The notes under the pieces are model-generated. The model had not been told where the DNA came from. It was given only the letters and a program-made list of their open reading frames with translations, and did no database searches. Position numbers and translations under genes: made by a program. DNA of 18,233 nucleotides from Alistipes sp. GTDB lineage: Bacteria > Bacteroidota > Bacteroidia > Bacteroidales > Rikenellaceae. Where the stretch lies: contig JAITWC010000126.1 of NCBI GenBank assembly GCA_031285485.1, forward strand, positions 1 through 18,233, written 5' to 3'. Positions 7,182 through 14,577 of the stretch are shown in pieces (the stretch's first letter is position 1; the number at the start of each line of letters is the position of its first letter).

Positions 7182-7753
7182 TGGAATACATTCTGATAAT
7201 AATCTCGGCCATCTTCGTCAACAACGTCGTGCTGGCGCAGTTCCTCGGCGTGTGCCCGTTCCTGGGCGTGTCGAACAGGGTGCCGACGTCGATGGGCATG
7301 GGCGCGGCGGTGGTGTTCGTCATGACGATCGCGGCGGTGGTCGTCTACCTGCTGCAATATTACGTACTCGTGCCGCTCGGCATCGAGTACATGCAGACCA
7401 TCGTGTTCATCCTCGTCATCGCCGCTCTCGTGCAGATGGTCGAGCTGGTGCTCAAGAAGGTCAGCCCGTCGCTGTACCAGGCTCTGGGTATCTTCCTGCC
7501 GCTCATCACCACCAACTGCGCGGTGCTGGGCGTGGCGATCCTGCTGGTGCAGAAGCAGTACAACCTGTTGCAGTCGGTGACCTACTCGTTCTCGACGGCG
7601 GTCGGATTCGCGTTGGCGCTGGTAATCTTCGCCGGCATCCGCGAACGACTCGAACTCGACGACGTTCCCCGCGCCCTGCGCGGTACCCCGATAGCCCTCA
7701 TCACCGCCGGCATCCTCGCAATGGCCTTCATGGGTTTCTCGGGATTGGTGTAA
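7181..7753 (+). CDS. rnfA: Rnf complex membrane subunit RnfA
   Basis: An integral membrane subunit of 190 residues, homologous to NqrE/RsxA and partner of RnfE. Conserved segments include FVNNVVLAQFLGVCPFLGVS (with one conserved Cys) and IFLPLITTNCAVLGVAI (with the other), both used in family members for the shared intramembrane iron-sulfur site. A GTG three bases upstream is also in frame, but the ATG at 7181, overlapping the rnfE TGA, gives the usual MEYIL start. This is the last gene of the run; a terminator follows 28 bp later. Confidence 0.97.
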   Translation: MEYILIIISAIFVNNVVLAQFLGVCPFLGVSNRVPTSMGMGAAVVFVMTIAAVVVYLLQYYVLVPLGIEYMQTIVFILVIAALVQMVELVLKKVSPSLYQALGIFLPLITTNCAVLGVAILLVQKQYNLLQSVTYSFSTAVGFALALVIFAGIRERLELDDVPRALRGTPIALITAGILAMAFMGFSGLV

Positions 7754-7781
7754 TCGGCGATTTTCGCTACGCAGAACAAGG

Positions 7782-7806
7782 AGCCGTCCTCAGGGGCGGC
7801 TTTTTT
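7782..7806 (+). terminator. Rho-independent terminator of the rnf operon
   Basis: The stem pairs 7783-7789 (GCCGTCC) with 7794-7800 (GGGCGGC), including one G-T pair, around the tetraloop TCAG, and is followed by six T. It lies 28 bp after the rnfA stop. Confidence 0.9.
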
Positions 7807-7861
7807 CATCGGATATATTGACGTGTTCATCGGGTTTTTCGAACGTATCCGTCGGAAAGGT

Positions 7862-7894
7862 CTTGCATATCGCCCCCGAAAGCCCTTACCTTTG
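7862..7894 (+). promoter_or_regulatory. promoter of the LiaF-like/LytTR unit
   Basis: TACCTTTG (7887-7894) is a perfect TAnnTTTG -7 box. CTTG (7862-7865), 21 bp upstream, matches three of four bases of the -33 TTTG. The first gene starts about 40 bp downstream. With the terminator at 7782-7806 this separates the pair from the rnf operon. Confidence 0.7.
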
Positions 7895-7935
7895 CACCGA
7901 ATCAAAACAACGAAACATCGGAAAAATACACGATT

Positions 7936-8955
7936 ATGGAAATCATCGAAAAAAAGAACGACTCCGGACGCACGGGCATTTTGGGCGTCTTGTTGCTCGC
8001 GGCGGGACTCGCACTGTTGTGTTGGTCGCTGCTGGCGCTGCCCTCATCCCCGGCCTGGGGATTCCCGTGGGAATTTACCCTCGCGGTGGCCTCGTTCCTG
8101 CCCATCGCGGCGGGCGGCGGCTGCCTCAACACCGTTGTGATGCGCCGCCGCAACCCCTCTTACCGCTACGGCAGAGACAGACACGGCGACCACAACGGTA
8201 CCGTCACGTTCGCCCTGCTGATCATCGCCGCGGGCGCGGTGTTGCTCGGCTTCAACTCGGGAGTGCTGGCTTATGAATGGCGCCGTGTATTTTTCTCTTG
8301 GCAGATGCTTCTGCTGGTCGTAGCGATGGCCGAGTACGCACGCGGCGGTTTCACAGGGGCATCGGTGTTGCTGGCCGTGGGTGGTTTCTTCATAATCCGC
8401 CGCCTGGCCCCGCTCTACCCCGACCTTTCGGCGAGCGGCGCGGGCGACAGTTGGTGGCCTGTTCTGCTGATCGTTGCGGGTATCCTGATCCTCGGCAGCA
8501 TCTTCTTTAAGAGGCCCTGCCGCGGCGGGTGGTACGAAAATTGCCACCACGTAAACCACGGCAATCGCGCGGATTGCACCGATAAAGACCGCCCACGTGA
8601 CCGCGGAACCCGCGCCTCGGGCGTGATCAACACCGAGGTTGTGTTCGGCGGCTGCGAGCAGGTCTACCTCGACCCCGTGTTTCAGGGCGGCAAGATCGCC
8701 TCGGTTTTCGGCGGCGTGAAGCTCGACCTTCGTCGCACGTCGTTGCCCGAGGGCGACACGTGGCTCACGGTGGAATCGGTCTTCGGCGGCGTCGAGATCG
8801 ACGCACCAGAGGACTGGATAGTGGAGATTCGCAGCGAGTCGTTCTTCGGCGGCTTCGACGACAAGCGCCTCCCGCCCCTCGACGGCAACTACATCGAAGA
8901 CCGCAAACTGATCATCAAAGTAAGCTGCGTCTTCGGCGGCGGCGAAATCAAGTGA
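7936..8955 (+). CDS. LiaF-like membrane protein (cell-wall-stress response family)
   Basis: 339 residues. The N-terminal two thirds hold about six hydrophobic segments (roughly 13-33, 46-68, 90-112, 118-132, 139-155, 172-192), several ending in short basic patches. The C-terminal part (about 228-339) is a beta-rich domain with five FGG turns (VFGGCE, VFGGVK, VFGGVE, FFGGFD, VFGGGE), characteristic of the LiaF C-terminal / 'cell wall-active antibiotics response' family. In Firmicutes LiaF inhibits the LiaSR system; here the neighbour is a LytTR protein instead. The linker between the halves is Cys/His rich: C195, C203, H204, H205, H208, C214. The TTG of the next gene lies 4 bp after the stop, so the two are probably translated together. 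Its role in envelope-stress sensing is inferred from family and neighbour. Confidence 0.8.
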   Translation: MEIIEKKNDSGRTGILGVLLLAAGLALLCWSLLALPSSPAWGFPWEFTLAVASFLPIAAGGGCLNTVVMRRRNPSYRYGRDRHGDHNGTVTFALLIIAAGAVLLGFNSGVLAYEWRRVFFSWQMLLLVVAMAEYARGGFTGASVLLAVGGFFIIRRLAPLYPDLSASGAGDSWWPVLLIVAGILILGSIFFKRPCRGGWYENCHHVNHGNRADCTDKDRPRDRGTRASGVINTEVVFGGCEQVYLDPVFQGGKIASVFGGVKLDLRRTSLPEGDTWLTVESVFGGVEIDAPEDWIVEIRSESFFGGFDDKRLPPLDGNYIEDRKLIIKVSCVFGGGEIK

Positions 8956-8959
8956 TAAA

Positions 8960-9868
8960 TTGAACCCGATAACCGAAACCCGTTACACACTGGTGCGATA
9001 CGTCGTGCTGTGGACGCTCCTCGCGGCCGTCTACGCCCTCGTGTTCGGCATCCTCGCGGAGTTGCCTCCCTGGGTGGTAGTGGCCGACGGCGTGGTCTTC
9101 GGAGCGGTAACGGGAGTCGAAGGAATACTATTATGGAACGTATTGAGATATGGAACAGCGGCCTCGCCCTCGGTGAATCCGCTACTGACAGGCACGATCT
9201 CGCTCGTCCTCGCGGCGGGTCTGCTCTTCATCGCGGTGTCGGTGGGGGCGGAAACGGCGTTCATGTGGCTGTTGTCGGAGAGTTCGGCAGCGGCACAGGC
9301 GGCGGCACAGGCAACACAGGCGTCGGAAGCCCCGCAGTGGCCGTTGCCACCGCTGTGGTCATTCCCGCGGACGATCCCGGCGCGGAGTCTGACGGTTGCG
9401 GCGGTCTATGTCTGCTATGTCCTCTGGTACTCGTCTGCCGCCCGTTCCGAGCCTGAGACCGAAGATGTTGTCGTACCCGAAACCACCCCCTCATCGACAA
9501 CCGGGTCCCTCGAACGAATAACAGTCCGCGGCACCGGAGGCAGGATAGAACTGATCCCGATCGAAAATATAGTCTTCATCCGTGCCGAGGGCGACTACGT
9601 GTCGATCGTCACCCCCACCGGCCGCTGGCTGAAGGAGGGCACGATGAAGTGGTTCGAGGGGGCGCTGCCGCGCGACCGTTTCGTGCGCGTCCACCGATCG
9701 TACATAGTGTCGGTGGCCCGCATCAGCCGCATCGAGACCTCGGGCCGCGACCACACGCTCATCCTGCGCGACGTCCCCGACTCCCCGCACGCCCACAACA
9801 AAGGCGGCAGCCCGATCCGCATCAGCGACACCGGCTACCGCCTTCTGAGGCGTACCCTCGGACTCTGA
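8960..9868 (+). CDS. membrane-anchored LytTR-family DNA-binding regulator
   Basis: 302 residues with no receiver domain and no kinase. The N-terminus has about four hydrophobic helices (roughly 12-32, 37-60, 74-104, 141-158) with a low-complexity Ala/Gln segment (109-123) between the third and fourth. A Glu/Thr/Pro-rich linker (160-183) leads to a LytTR DNA-binding domain (about 186-300) carrying the family motifs IENIVFIRAEGDYVSI, FVRVHRSYIVSVARI and IRISDTGYRLL. The protein is therefore expected to bind DNA while held at the inner membrane, controlled by its membrane part or by the LiaF-like partner; that is inference. The start is TTG (8960-8962), the only sensible start before the first helix. 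The gene ends one base from the convergent ompH-like gene, with no terminator between. Confidence 0.85.
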   Translation: MNPITETRYTLVRYVVLWTLLAAVYALVFGILAELPPWVVVADGVVFGAVTGVEGILLWNVLRYGTAASPSVNPLLTGTISLVLAAGLLFIAVSVGAETAFMWLLSESSAAAQAAAQATQASEAPQWPLPPLWSFPRTIPARSLTVAAVYVCYVLWYSSAARSEPETEDVVVPETTPSSTTGSLERITVRGTGGRIELIPIENIVFIRAEGDYVSIVTPTGRWLKEGTMKWFEGALPRDRFVRVHRSYIVSVARISRIETSGRDHTLILRDVPDSPHAHNKGGSPIRISDTGYRLLRRTLGL

Positions 9869-9869
9869 A

Positions 9870-10427
9870 CTATTGCGCCGCCCCCGCCGTCGCCGCCGCC
9901 CCTGCCGGCAACGTGGCATCGGCCGCAATGCCGAGTTCGGCCCGCACGGGCGCGGTGATGTCCACAACCTGCTGTGCGTCGAGGTAGACCATCGCCCCGG
10001 TCTGGAACACACCCGTCAGGCTCTGCGCCTTGCTGATCTTCTCGATGGCGGCGTCGATCTTGCCACGGAGCGGGGTCAGCAGATCGTTCTGCGCGGTCTG
10101 GATCCCTTCCTGGGCCGACTGGTAATACTCCTGAATGCGCTGTTCGATCTCGATCGCCTGCCGGTTTTTGAGCTGGCGTGCGGTTTCGGAGGTGGTTTCG
10201 GGCAGTTTGGAGATTTCGTCCATCAGTTTGTTCCGTTCCACCTGCATTCCCTCGATAACCTCAAGGTAGTCGGTCTCCACTTTCTGGAGTTCCGTCTGCA
10301 CGGTCGCGATCTCGGGCATCAGGAACAGCGTGGTCTGATAGTCGATCTGTCCGAACTTCTGCGCAAACGCGGCGGTCGCCCCCATCGCGAGGACGGCCGC
10401 CATTAAAAATTTGATTGTTCTCTTCAT
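9870..10427 (-). CDS. OmpH/Skp-like periplasmic chaperone (second copy)
   Basis: 185 residues. A signal peptide (MKRTIKFLMAAVLAMG..., cleavage expected after AFA at 22) is followed by the Skp pattern: a short beta start (FGQIDYQTTLFLMPE), a long charged helical hairpin (about 40-120) and a return strand (GAMVYLDAQQVVDIT). Skp-type proteins hold unfolded outer-membrane proteins in the periplasm and hand them to BamA. The C-terminal tail is low-complexity Ala/Gly. It lies 24 bp downstream of the other ompH-like gene and in the bamA operon, which supports the role. The two copies are quite different in sequence, so they may have separate clients. Its stop faces the LytTR gene stop with a 1-bp gap. 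Confidence 0.9.
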   Translation of the reverse strand: MKRTIKFLMAAVLAMGATAAFAQKFGQIDYQTTLFLMPEIATVQTELQKVETDYLEVIEGMQVERNKLMDEISKLPETTSETARQLKNRQAIEIEQRIQEYYQSAQEGIQTAQNDLLTPLRGKIDAAIEKISKAQSLTGVFQTGAMVYLDAQQVVDITAPVRAELGIAADATLPAGAAATAGAAQ

Positions 10428-10451
10428 TTTCGTGTTCTATTTGATTGGTTT

Positions 10452-10958
10452 CTATTTAACGATCGCGATTATGGCGTCGGTATGGTTGACCGACGGCTTG
10501 TGGTAGAGCACGGTGGGGTTCGAGGCGATGTCGATCACGATGTCGTAGCCCCGTTCGGCGGCGAACCTCTCGATCGCGGCGAACACCCTGTCCTGAATCG
10601 GTTTGACAAGTCCCACCCGTTTGTCGAACAGCGTCCCCTGTTCGCCGAAGGTGTCGGACTGGAACTTTTTGATCTCCTCCTCGCGCGCGACTATTCGCTG
10701 TTCCTCGGCGGATCGTTCCGCGGCGCCCATCGACGCTTTGCGTTGCTGATAGACGTTGAACGCCTGTTCGAGCTGATTGAAGGCGTCGTCCACCTGTTTC
10801 TGGTACCTTTCGGCGTCGGCCTCCACCTCGGCGATGGCGCTGTTGTAGGCGTCGATGGATTTAAACACCTTCTCGCTGTCGACCACCATGTAGTTCTGGG
10901 CGGCGGCCGCGCCGATCCCCAGAACAATTGCCGTAAAAATCAAAACCACTCTTTTCAT
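10452..10958 (-). CDS. OmpH/Skp-like periplasmic chaperone (first copy)
   Basis: 168 residues with signal peptide MKRVVLIFTAIVLGIGAAAA (cleavage expected before Q21). The mature part begins NYMVVDSEKVFKSIDAYNSA, then has a long charged coiled-coil arm (about 40-115) and ends with the returning core strands (YDIVIDIASNPTVLYHKPSVNHTDAII), the normal Skp/OmpH order. It should act in the periplasm as a trimeric holdase for outer-membrane proteins travelling to BamA. The gene is downstream of bamA, separated by a repeat-filled gap of about 290 bp, and is followed at 24 bp by the second copy. An open frame through the repeats ends with a 4-bp overlap on this start, but I do not count it as a gene. 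Confidence 0.93.
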   Translation of the reverse strand: MKRVVLIFTAIVLGIGAAAAQNYMVVDSEKVFKSIDAYNSAIAEVEADAERYQKQVDDAFNQLEQAFNVYQQRKASMGAAERSAEEQRIVAREEEIKKFQSDTFGEQGTLFDKRVGLVKPIQDRVFAAIERFAAERGYDIVIDIASNPTVLYHKPSVNHTDAIIAIVK

Positions 10959-10995
10959 AACTCGTAATTTATTAGTTCGCGATCACCGCTGTCGC

Positions 10996-11190
10996 GGCGG
11001 TCGGGTTCCCCCGACACTTTTGTAATCGGTTTTGCCCTTTCGTCCGGAGTTTCCACCCCCGTTTCAGTTGCTTTTGGGGTTTCGTTCGGAGTTTCTACCC
11101 CACTTGCAGCTGATTTTGCCCTTTCGCAAAGTTTTTCCACCCCACTTGCAGCCGATTTTGCCCTTTCGCAAAGTTTCGCCACCCCCGAAC
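10996..11190 (-). repeat. 42-bp tandem repeat array between bamA and ompH
   Basis: On the plus strand, units of exactly 42 bp begin with TTTCG at 11038, 11080, 11122 and 11164 (the last incomplete), and a decayed unit precedes them from about 10996. Features kept between copies are TTTCGCAAAGTTT or TTTCGTCCGGAGTTT, then CCACCCCACTTGCAGC and GATTTTGCCC. The two central copies (11080 and 11122) are near-identical over their last 27 bp. TTTGC...GCAAA can pair as a small hairpin. Because 42 is a multiple of three, a 93-codon open frame (minus, 11236-10955) crosses the array. No clear terminator or TAnnTTTG promoter is visible in the whole gap 10959-11249. Confidence 0.93.
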
Positions 11191-11249
11191 CGATTAAAAA
11201 TGTCAAATAACCCGTAAAAAATATCTGACGCGACACCGATGATCCGTGA

Positions 11250-13790
11250 TCAGAACTCCTGCCCCATGGTAAAGCTGACCTTCCCTCCTGCCCGTTCGCT
11301 CCCGCCGGCGGGAATATCGAACCCCCAGCCCCAGTCGAACCCGAGAAGCCCCACCATCGGCAGCATGATGCGTACCCCGGCCCCGAGCGCGCGCTTCACC
11401 TGGAACGGGTTGAAGGTTTTCCACGACGCGTAACCGTTGCCCGCCTCCGCGAACACCAGGCCGTAGATGTTCGTCTGGCCCTGTTGCAGGAACGGGTACC
11501 TCATTTCGAGCGTGTACTTCGTGTAAACCCTCGCGCGGTCCCGTCTCGACTCCGTCTGCAACTCGATGGGCACGAGCGCCATGTCCTCGTAACCGCGCAT
11601 GCCTATGATATCCTCGCCGTACATGGTGTAGCCCTGCATCCCGTCGCCCCCGACGCGGAAGCCCTCGAACGGCGACAGCTTGTTGGGGTTGTAGTGTCCC
11701 AGGTAGCCGAACTCGACCTTCGCCATCAACACCAGTTTCTGGTTGTTGGTGAGCGGCGTGAACATCCGCCCCTTGAACATCCACTTGTGGTACTCGATCA
11801 TCCTGTACCGGTCCTGGTCGGTCATCGTCGGGTCGGAGTAGTCCTTGCCGTCCATCAGCGACCACGGCGGGGTGAGGGTGAGCGACAGCGAGAAGTCGCT
11901 GCCGTAGCTCGGGAAGATGGGGTTGGCGATGGACGAGCGGCCCAAGATCGTTTTGAACGTCACCACGTTGCCGTTGCCGTTCCTCATGAGCGAAAAGTAG
12001 TCCCAGTCCTTGGGCATGTAGCGCTGATAGCCCAACTCGGTGTAGAGGGTGAAGTAGCGGTCGGGCCAGTTGAGCCGGAACCCGATCCCGGCCGAGATCC
12101 CCAGCGTGCGGAACCACGCCGACACCGGCCCAAGCATATAGGAGGCGTTACTCTCTGACGAGTAGTATCCGCCCAGCGTCAGCGAGTGCGGCTTGCGTCC
12201 CCCGAGCCACGGCTCGGTGAAGTTCATCGACAGCGCCTTGTAGTAGCTCCCGTTCGACTGTCCGCGGATGGCGAGCTGTTGGTTCTGTCCCTGCGGGTAG
12301 GGCCTCCACGCTCCCCTTTTGAAGAAGTCGCCCATCGAGAAGTTGTTCAGCTGCACACCCACCGATCCGACGAACATCCCGGCGCCCCAACCGCCCGAGA
12401 TATCCACCTTGTCGGAGGCCTGTTCCTCCAGATTCCACGATATGTCGACCAGCGAATTGCTGACGGGCTGAATCCCAGGTGCGACCTTGGCCGGGTCGAA
12501 GTGGCCCATTCCCCCGAGGCGGTAGATCGTACTCATCACGAGTTGGCGGCTGTACAGTTCGCCCGGATAGGTGTCTATCTCGCGCCTGATAACACCGTCG
12601 TTCACCCTCTGGTTGCCGGTGATATCCACATCGTTGATGGTAAACTGTTCGCCCTCGAATATCTTTATGTCGAGGTCGAGCGAGTCGGTGCCCACAATGA
12701 CCTCGGCCGGATCGATCGACGACATCAGGTACCCCTGGTTCTGATACAGTGCGGTGATGGTCGAGTTATCCTCGATGTTGGGTTCGCGCCCCACACCGAG
12801 CCGTTTGTGCAGACTCTTGCGGTCGTAAGTCGCACCCCGCTCGACACCCAGCAGTTGATTGAGGTATTCGGTGGGGTAGATCGAGTTGCCCGTCCACGAC
12901 ACGTTACGGTAATAGAACTTGTTGCCCTCCTCGACGGTGATGTCGATCCCGAGTCGGTCGTCGCTGATTGGGTAGACCGAGTCGCGCACCACACCGGCGT
13001 TGCGGAACCCTTTCGAGTTGTAGTAGTCTATCAGCAGCTCCTTGTCCTCGGCGTACTCGGCCTCCTTGAACTTGTTGTTCTGCCAGAATCTCCAACTCAC
13101 CGGGTGGCTCTTTTTGAAAGTCCGCCTGAGCCGTCTGGCGGAAATATCCTCGTTGCCGTTGATGTTTATCGCGCCCACTCTCACCTTCGGCCCGCGGTCG
13201 ATCACGAAGGCCACGTTGACGAAGTTACTCATCGTCGTGTCGTTGGTGATGCGCGGTGTGACCCTTGCGTTCCGGAACCCCTTGTCGGAGTAGTATTTGG
13301 TGATGAAGTATCTGTTCTTGTCGAGCACAAAGTCGGAGAGTTCGTCGCCTGCCCTGAGTTTCAGGTTTTCGGCAAGCTGTGTCGCATCGCTTTTGCGCAC
13401 CCCCTCGTAAGTCCACCGCATCACCCTGGGGCGTTCGGTGAGCCACACGTCGAAACTCACCCCGTCCGACCCCGGTTCGGGAGTGGTCACGATCTGCACG
13501 TCGGAGAAAAACCTCATTTTCCACACCTTCCGGATCGCCTCCGAGGTGTACGATCCCGGCAGGGTAATGGTGTCGCCCGACGTCATCCCCATTACGGTTT
13601 TCATCGTTTCGGGATCGTAGTAGCGGCTGCCATGCACTCTCACGTCGCGCACCACATATCTTCCGGGCCTCGTGTAGTCCATCATCGGCAACCCGGCCGG
13701 TGGTGTCTCCACGGCAACGGAATCGAGGGTTTGGCCCTTGAGCGACCACACTCCGCAAACAAAAAATATCAGGATAATTATGCGTTTCAT
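11250..13790 (-). CDS. bamA: outer membrane protein assembly factor BamA
   Basis: 846 residues, an Omp85-family insertase for beta-barrel proteins in the outer membrane. A signal peptide covers about residues 1-19 (MKRIIILIFFVCGVWS...). Several POTRA domains follow to about residue 440, recognisable by repeats such as VRDVRVHGSRYYD, VRVGAININGNEDIS, YYRNVSWTGNSIYP and INDVDITGNQRVND. The rest is a 16-strand barrel, with the Omp85 motif as GMRGYED near residue 730 and a C-terminal Phe (FTMGQEF), the usual barrel-end signal. It lies 11 bp after uppS and upstream of two Skp-like genes, so lipid-carrier synthesis, barrel insertion and periplasmic chaperoning are encoded together. The length suits the family in Bacteroidetes. 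Confidence 0.96.
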   Translation of the reverse strand: MKRIIILIFFVCGVWSLKGQTLDSVAVETPPAGLPMMDYTRPGRYVVRDVRVHGSRYYDPETMKTVMGMTSGDTITLPGSYTSEAIRKVWKMRFFSDVQIVTTPEPGSDGVSFDVWLTERPRVMRWTYEGVRKSDATQLAENLKLRAGDELSDFVLDKNRYFITKYYSDKGFRNARVTPRITNDTTMSNFVNVAFVIDRGPKVRVGAININGNEDISARRLRRTFKKSHPVSWRFWQNNKFKEAEYAEDKELLIDYYNSKGFRNAGVVRDSVYPISDDRLGIDITVEEGNKFYYRNVSWTGNSIYPTEYLNQLLGVERGATYDRKSLHKRLGVGREPNIEDNSTITALYQNQGYLMSSIDPAEVIVGTDSLDLDIKIFEGEQFTINDVDITGNQRVNDGVIRREIDTYPGELYSRQLVMSTIYRLGGMGHFDPAKVAPGIQPVSNSLVDISWNLEEQASDKVDISGGWGAGMFVGSVGVQLNNFSMGDFFKRGAWRPYPQGQNQQLAIRGQSNGSYYKALSMNFTEPWLGGRKPHSLTLGGYYSSESNASYMLGPVSAWFRTLGISAGIGFRLNWPDRYFTLYTELGYQRYMPKDWDYFSLMRNGNGNVVTFKTILGRSSIANPIFPSYGSDFSLSLTLTPPWSLMDGKDYSDPTMTDQDRYRMIEYHKWMFKGRMFTPLTNNQKLVLMAKVEFGYLGHYNPNKLSPFEGFRVGGDGMQGYTMYGEDIIGMRGYEDMALVPIELQTESRRDRARVYTKYTLEMRYPFLQQGQTNIYGLVFAEAGNGYASWKTFNPFQVKRALGAGVRIMLPMVGLLGFDWGWGFDIPAGGSERAGGKVSFTMGQEF

Positions 13791-13801
13791 CGCTCCGGTT
13801 T

Positions 13802-14524
13802 TCAGTTATCAATCTTGCCGAACCGCCTTTCGCGGCGCGCGTATTCGGCAAGTGCCTCGTTGAACTCATTCGCTCCGAACTCGGGCCACATCACAGGCAA
13901 GAACAACAACTCGGCATATGCGGCCTGCCAAAGCAGGAAGTTGCTCAGTCGCTGTTCGCCGCCGGTTCTGATCAACAGATCGGGATCGGGAATATCCGAG
14001 GTGTACAACTCTTCGGCAAAGGTCTGTTCGGTCACCATCACGGGAACCAGATCGCCGCCGAGCGCGCGGGCTGCTATCTGCTGCGCGGCTCTTGTGATCT
14101 CCGAGCGCGAGGAGTAGTTTATAGCCAACACCACGGTGAGATTCTTTCCCCCAGCAGTTGCCTGCTCTATCTCGTCTATGTGTGTCCTCACCTTATCGGA
14201 AAGAGCTCCGCGACCGCCTATCACGACTATCCGGACGCCCTGTCTGGCTAACTCCGGAGTTTCGTTCACAATCCCCTCGCACAGCAGATCCATCAGTGCC
14301 GACACTTCGCTCTCGGGCCGTCCCCAATTCTCGGTCGAGAAGGTGTAGAAAGTAATGTAACCCACACCCGCGACCCTTGCCGCCTCGATGCAGGCTCTGA
14401 TACTCTCCACGCCCTGTGCGTGCCCCCAGCTTCTCGGTTTACCCTGCGTGGCGGCCCACCGGCCGTTACCGTCCATTATGATCGCCACGTGCGAGGGTAT
14501 TTTAGTGCCGGATTCCATCCTCAT
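13802..14524 (-). CDS. uppS: isoprenyl transferase (undecaprenyl diphosphate synthase)
   Basis: 240 residues of the cis-prenyltransferase family, making the C55 lipid carrier used for peptidoglycan and O-antigen precursors from farnesyl diphosphate and isopentenyl diphosphate. The catalytic motif HVAIIMDGNGRWA places the Mg2+-binding Asp at D18; TFSTENWGRP and the C-terminal DPDLLIRTGGEQRLSNFLLW motif are both intact. The ATG at 14522-14524 gives an eight-residue lead; M3 is a close alternative. It is the first gene of the uppS-bamA-ompH-ompH unit and has a strong promoter directly upstream, overlapping the end of the nadK region. Confidence 0.97.
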   Translation of the reverse strand: MRMESGTKIPSHVAIIMDGNGRWAATQGKPRSWGHAQGVESIRACIEAARVAGVGYITFYTFSTENWGRPESEVSALMDLLCEGIVNETPELARQGVRIVVIGGRGALSDKVRTHIDEIEQATAGGKNLTVVLAINYSSRSEITRAAQQIAARALGGDLVPVMVTEQTFAEELYTSDIPDPDLLIRTGGEQRLSNFLLWQAAYAELLFLPVMWPEFGANEFNEALAEYARRERRFGKIDN

Positions 14525-14542
14525 TCATTAAGGTTCAAACCG

Positions 14543-14574
14543 CAAATATAAACATTTTACACGAGCCCGCCAAA
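14543..14574 (-). promoter_or_regulatory. promoter of the uppS-bamA-ompH-ompH operon
   Basis: On the minus strand TTTG (14574-14571) is followed after exactly 20 bp by TATATTTG (14550-14543), a full match to the Bacteroidetes -33/-7 pair. It sits in the 53-bp gap between the nadK stop and uppS. This is the best promoter in the window. Confidence 0.85.
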
Positions 14575-14577
14575 ACC

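Noticed and set aside
10955..11236. Possible 93-residue protein across the bamA-ompH array, overlapping the ompH start by 4 bp
   Set aside because: No signal peptide or domain is visible, the start is a GTG, and a 42-bp period keeps any open frame open. Kept as a finding to test but not called as a gene.
12186..14117. Very long plus-strand open frame (643 codons) opposite bamA and uppS
   Set aside because: It is antisense to two clear genes, has no recognisable domain, and long antisense frames are expected in GC-rich coding DNA.
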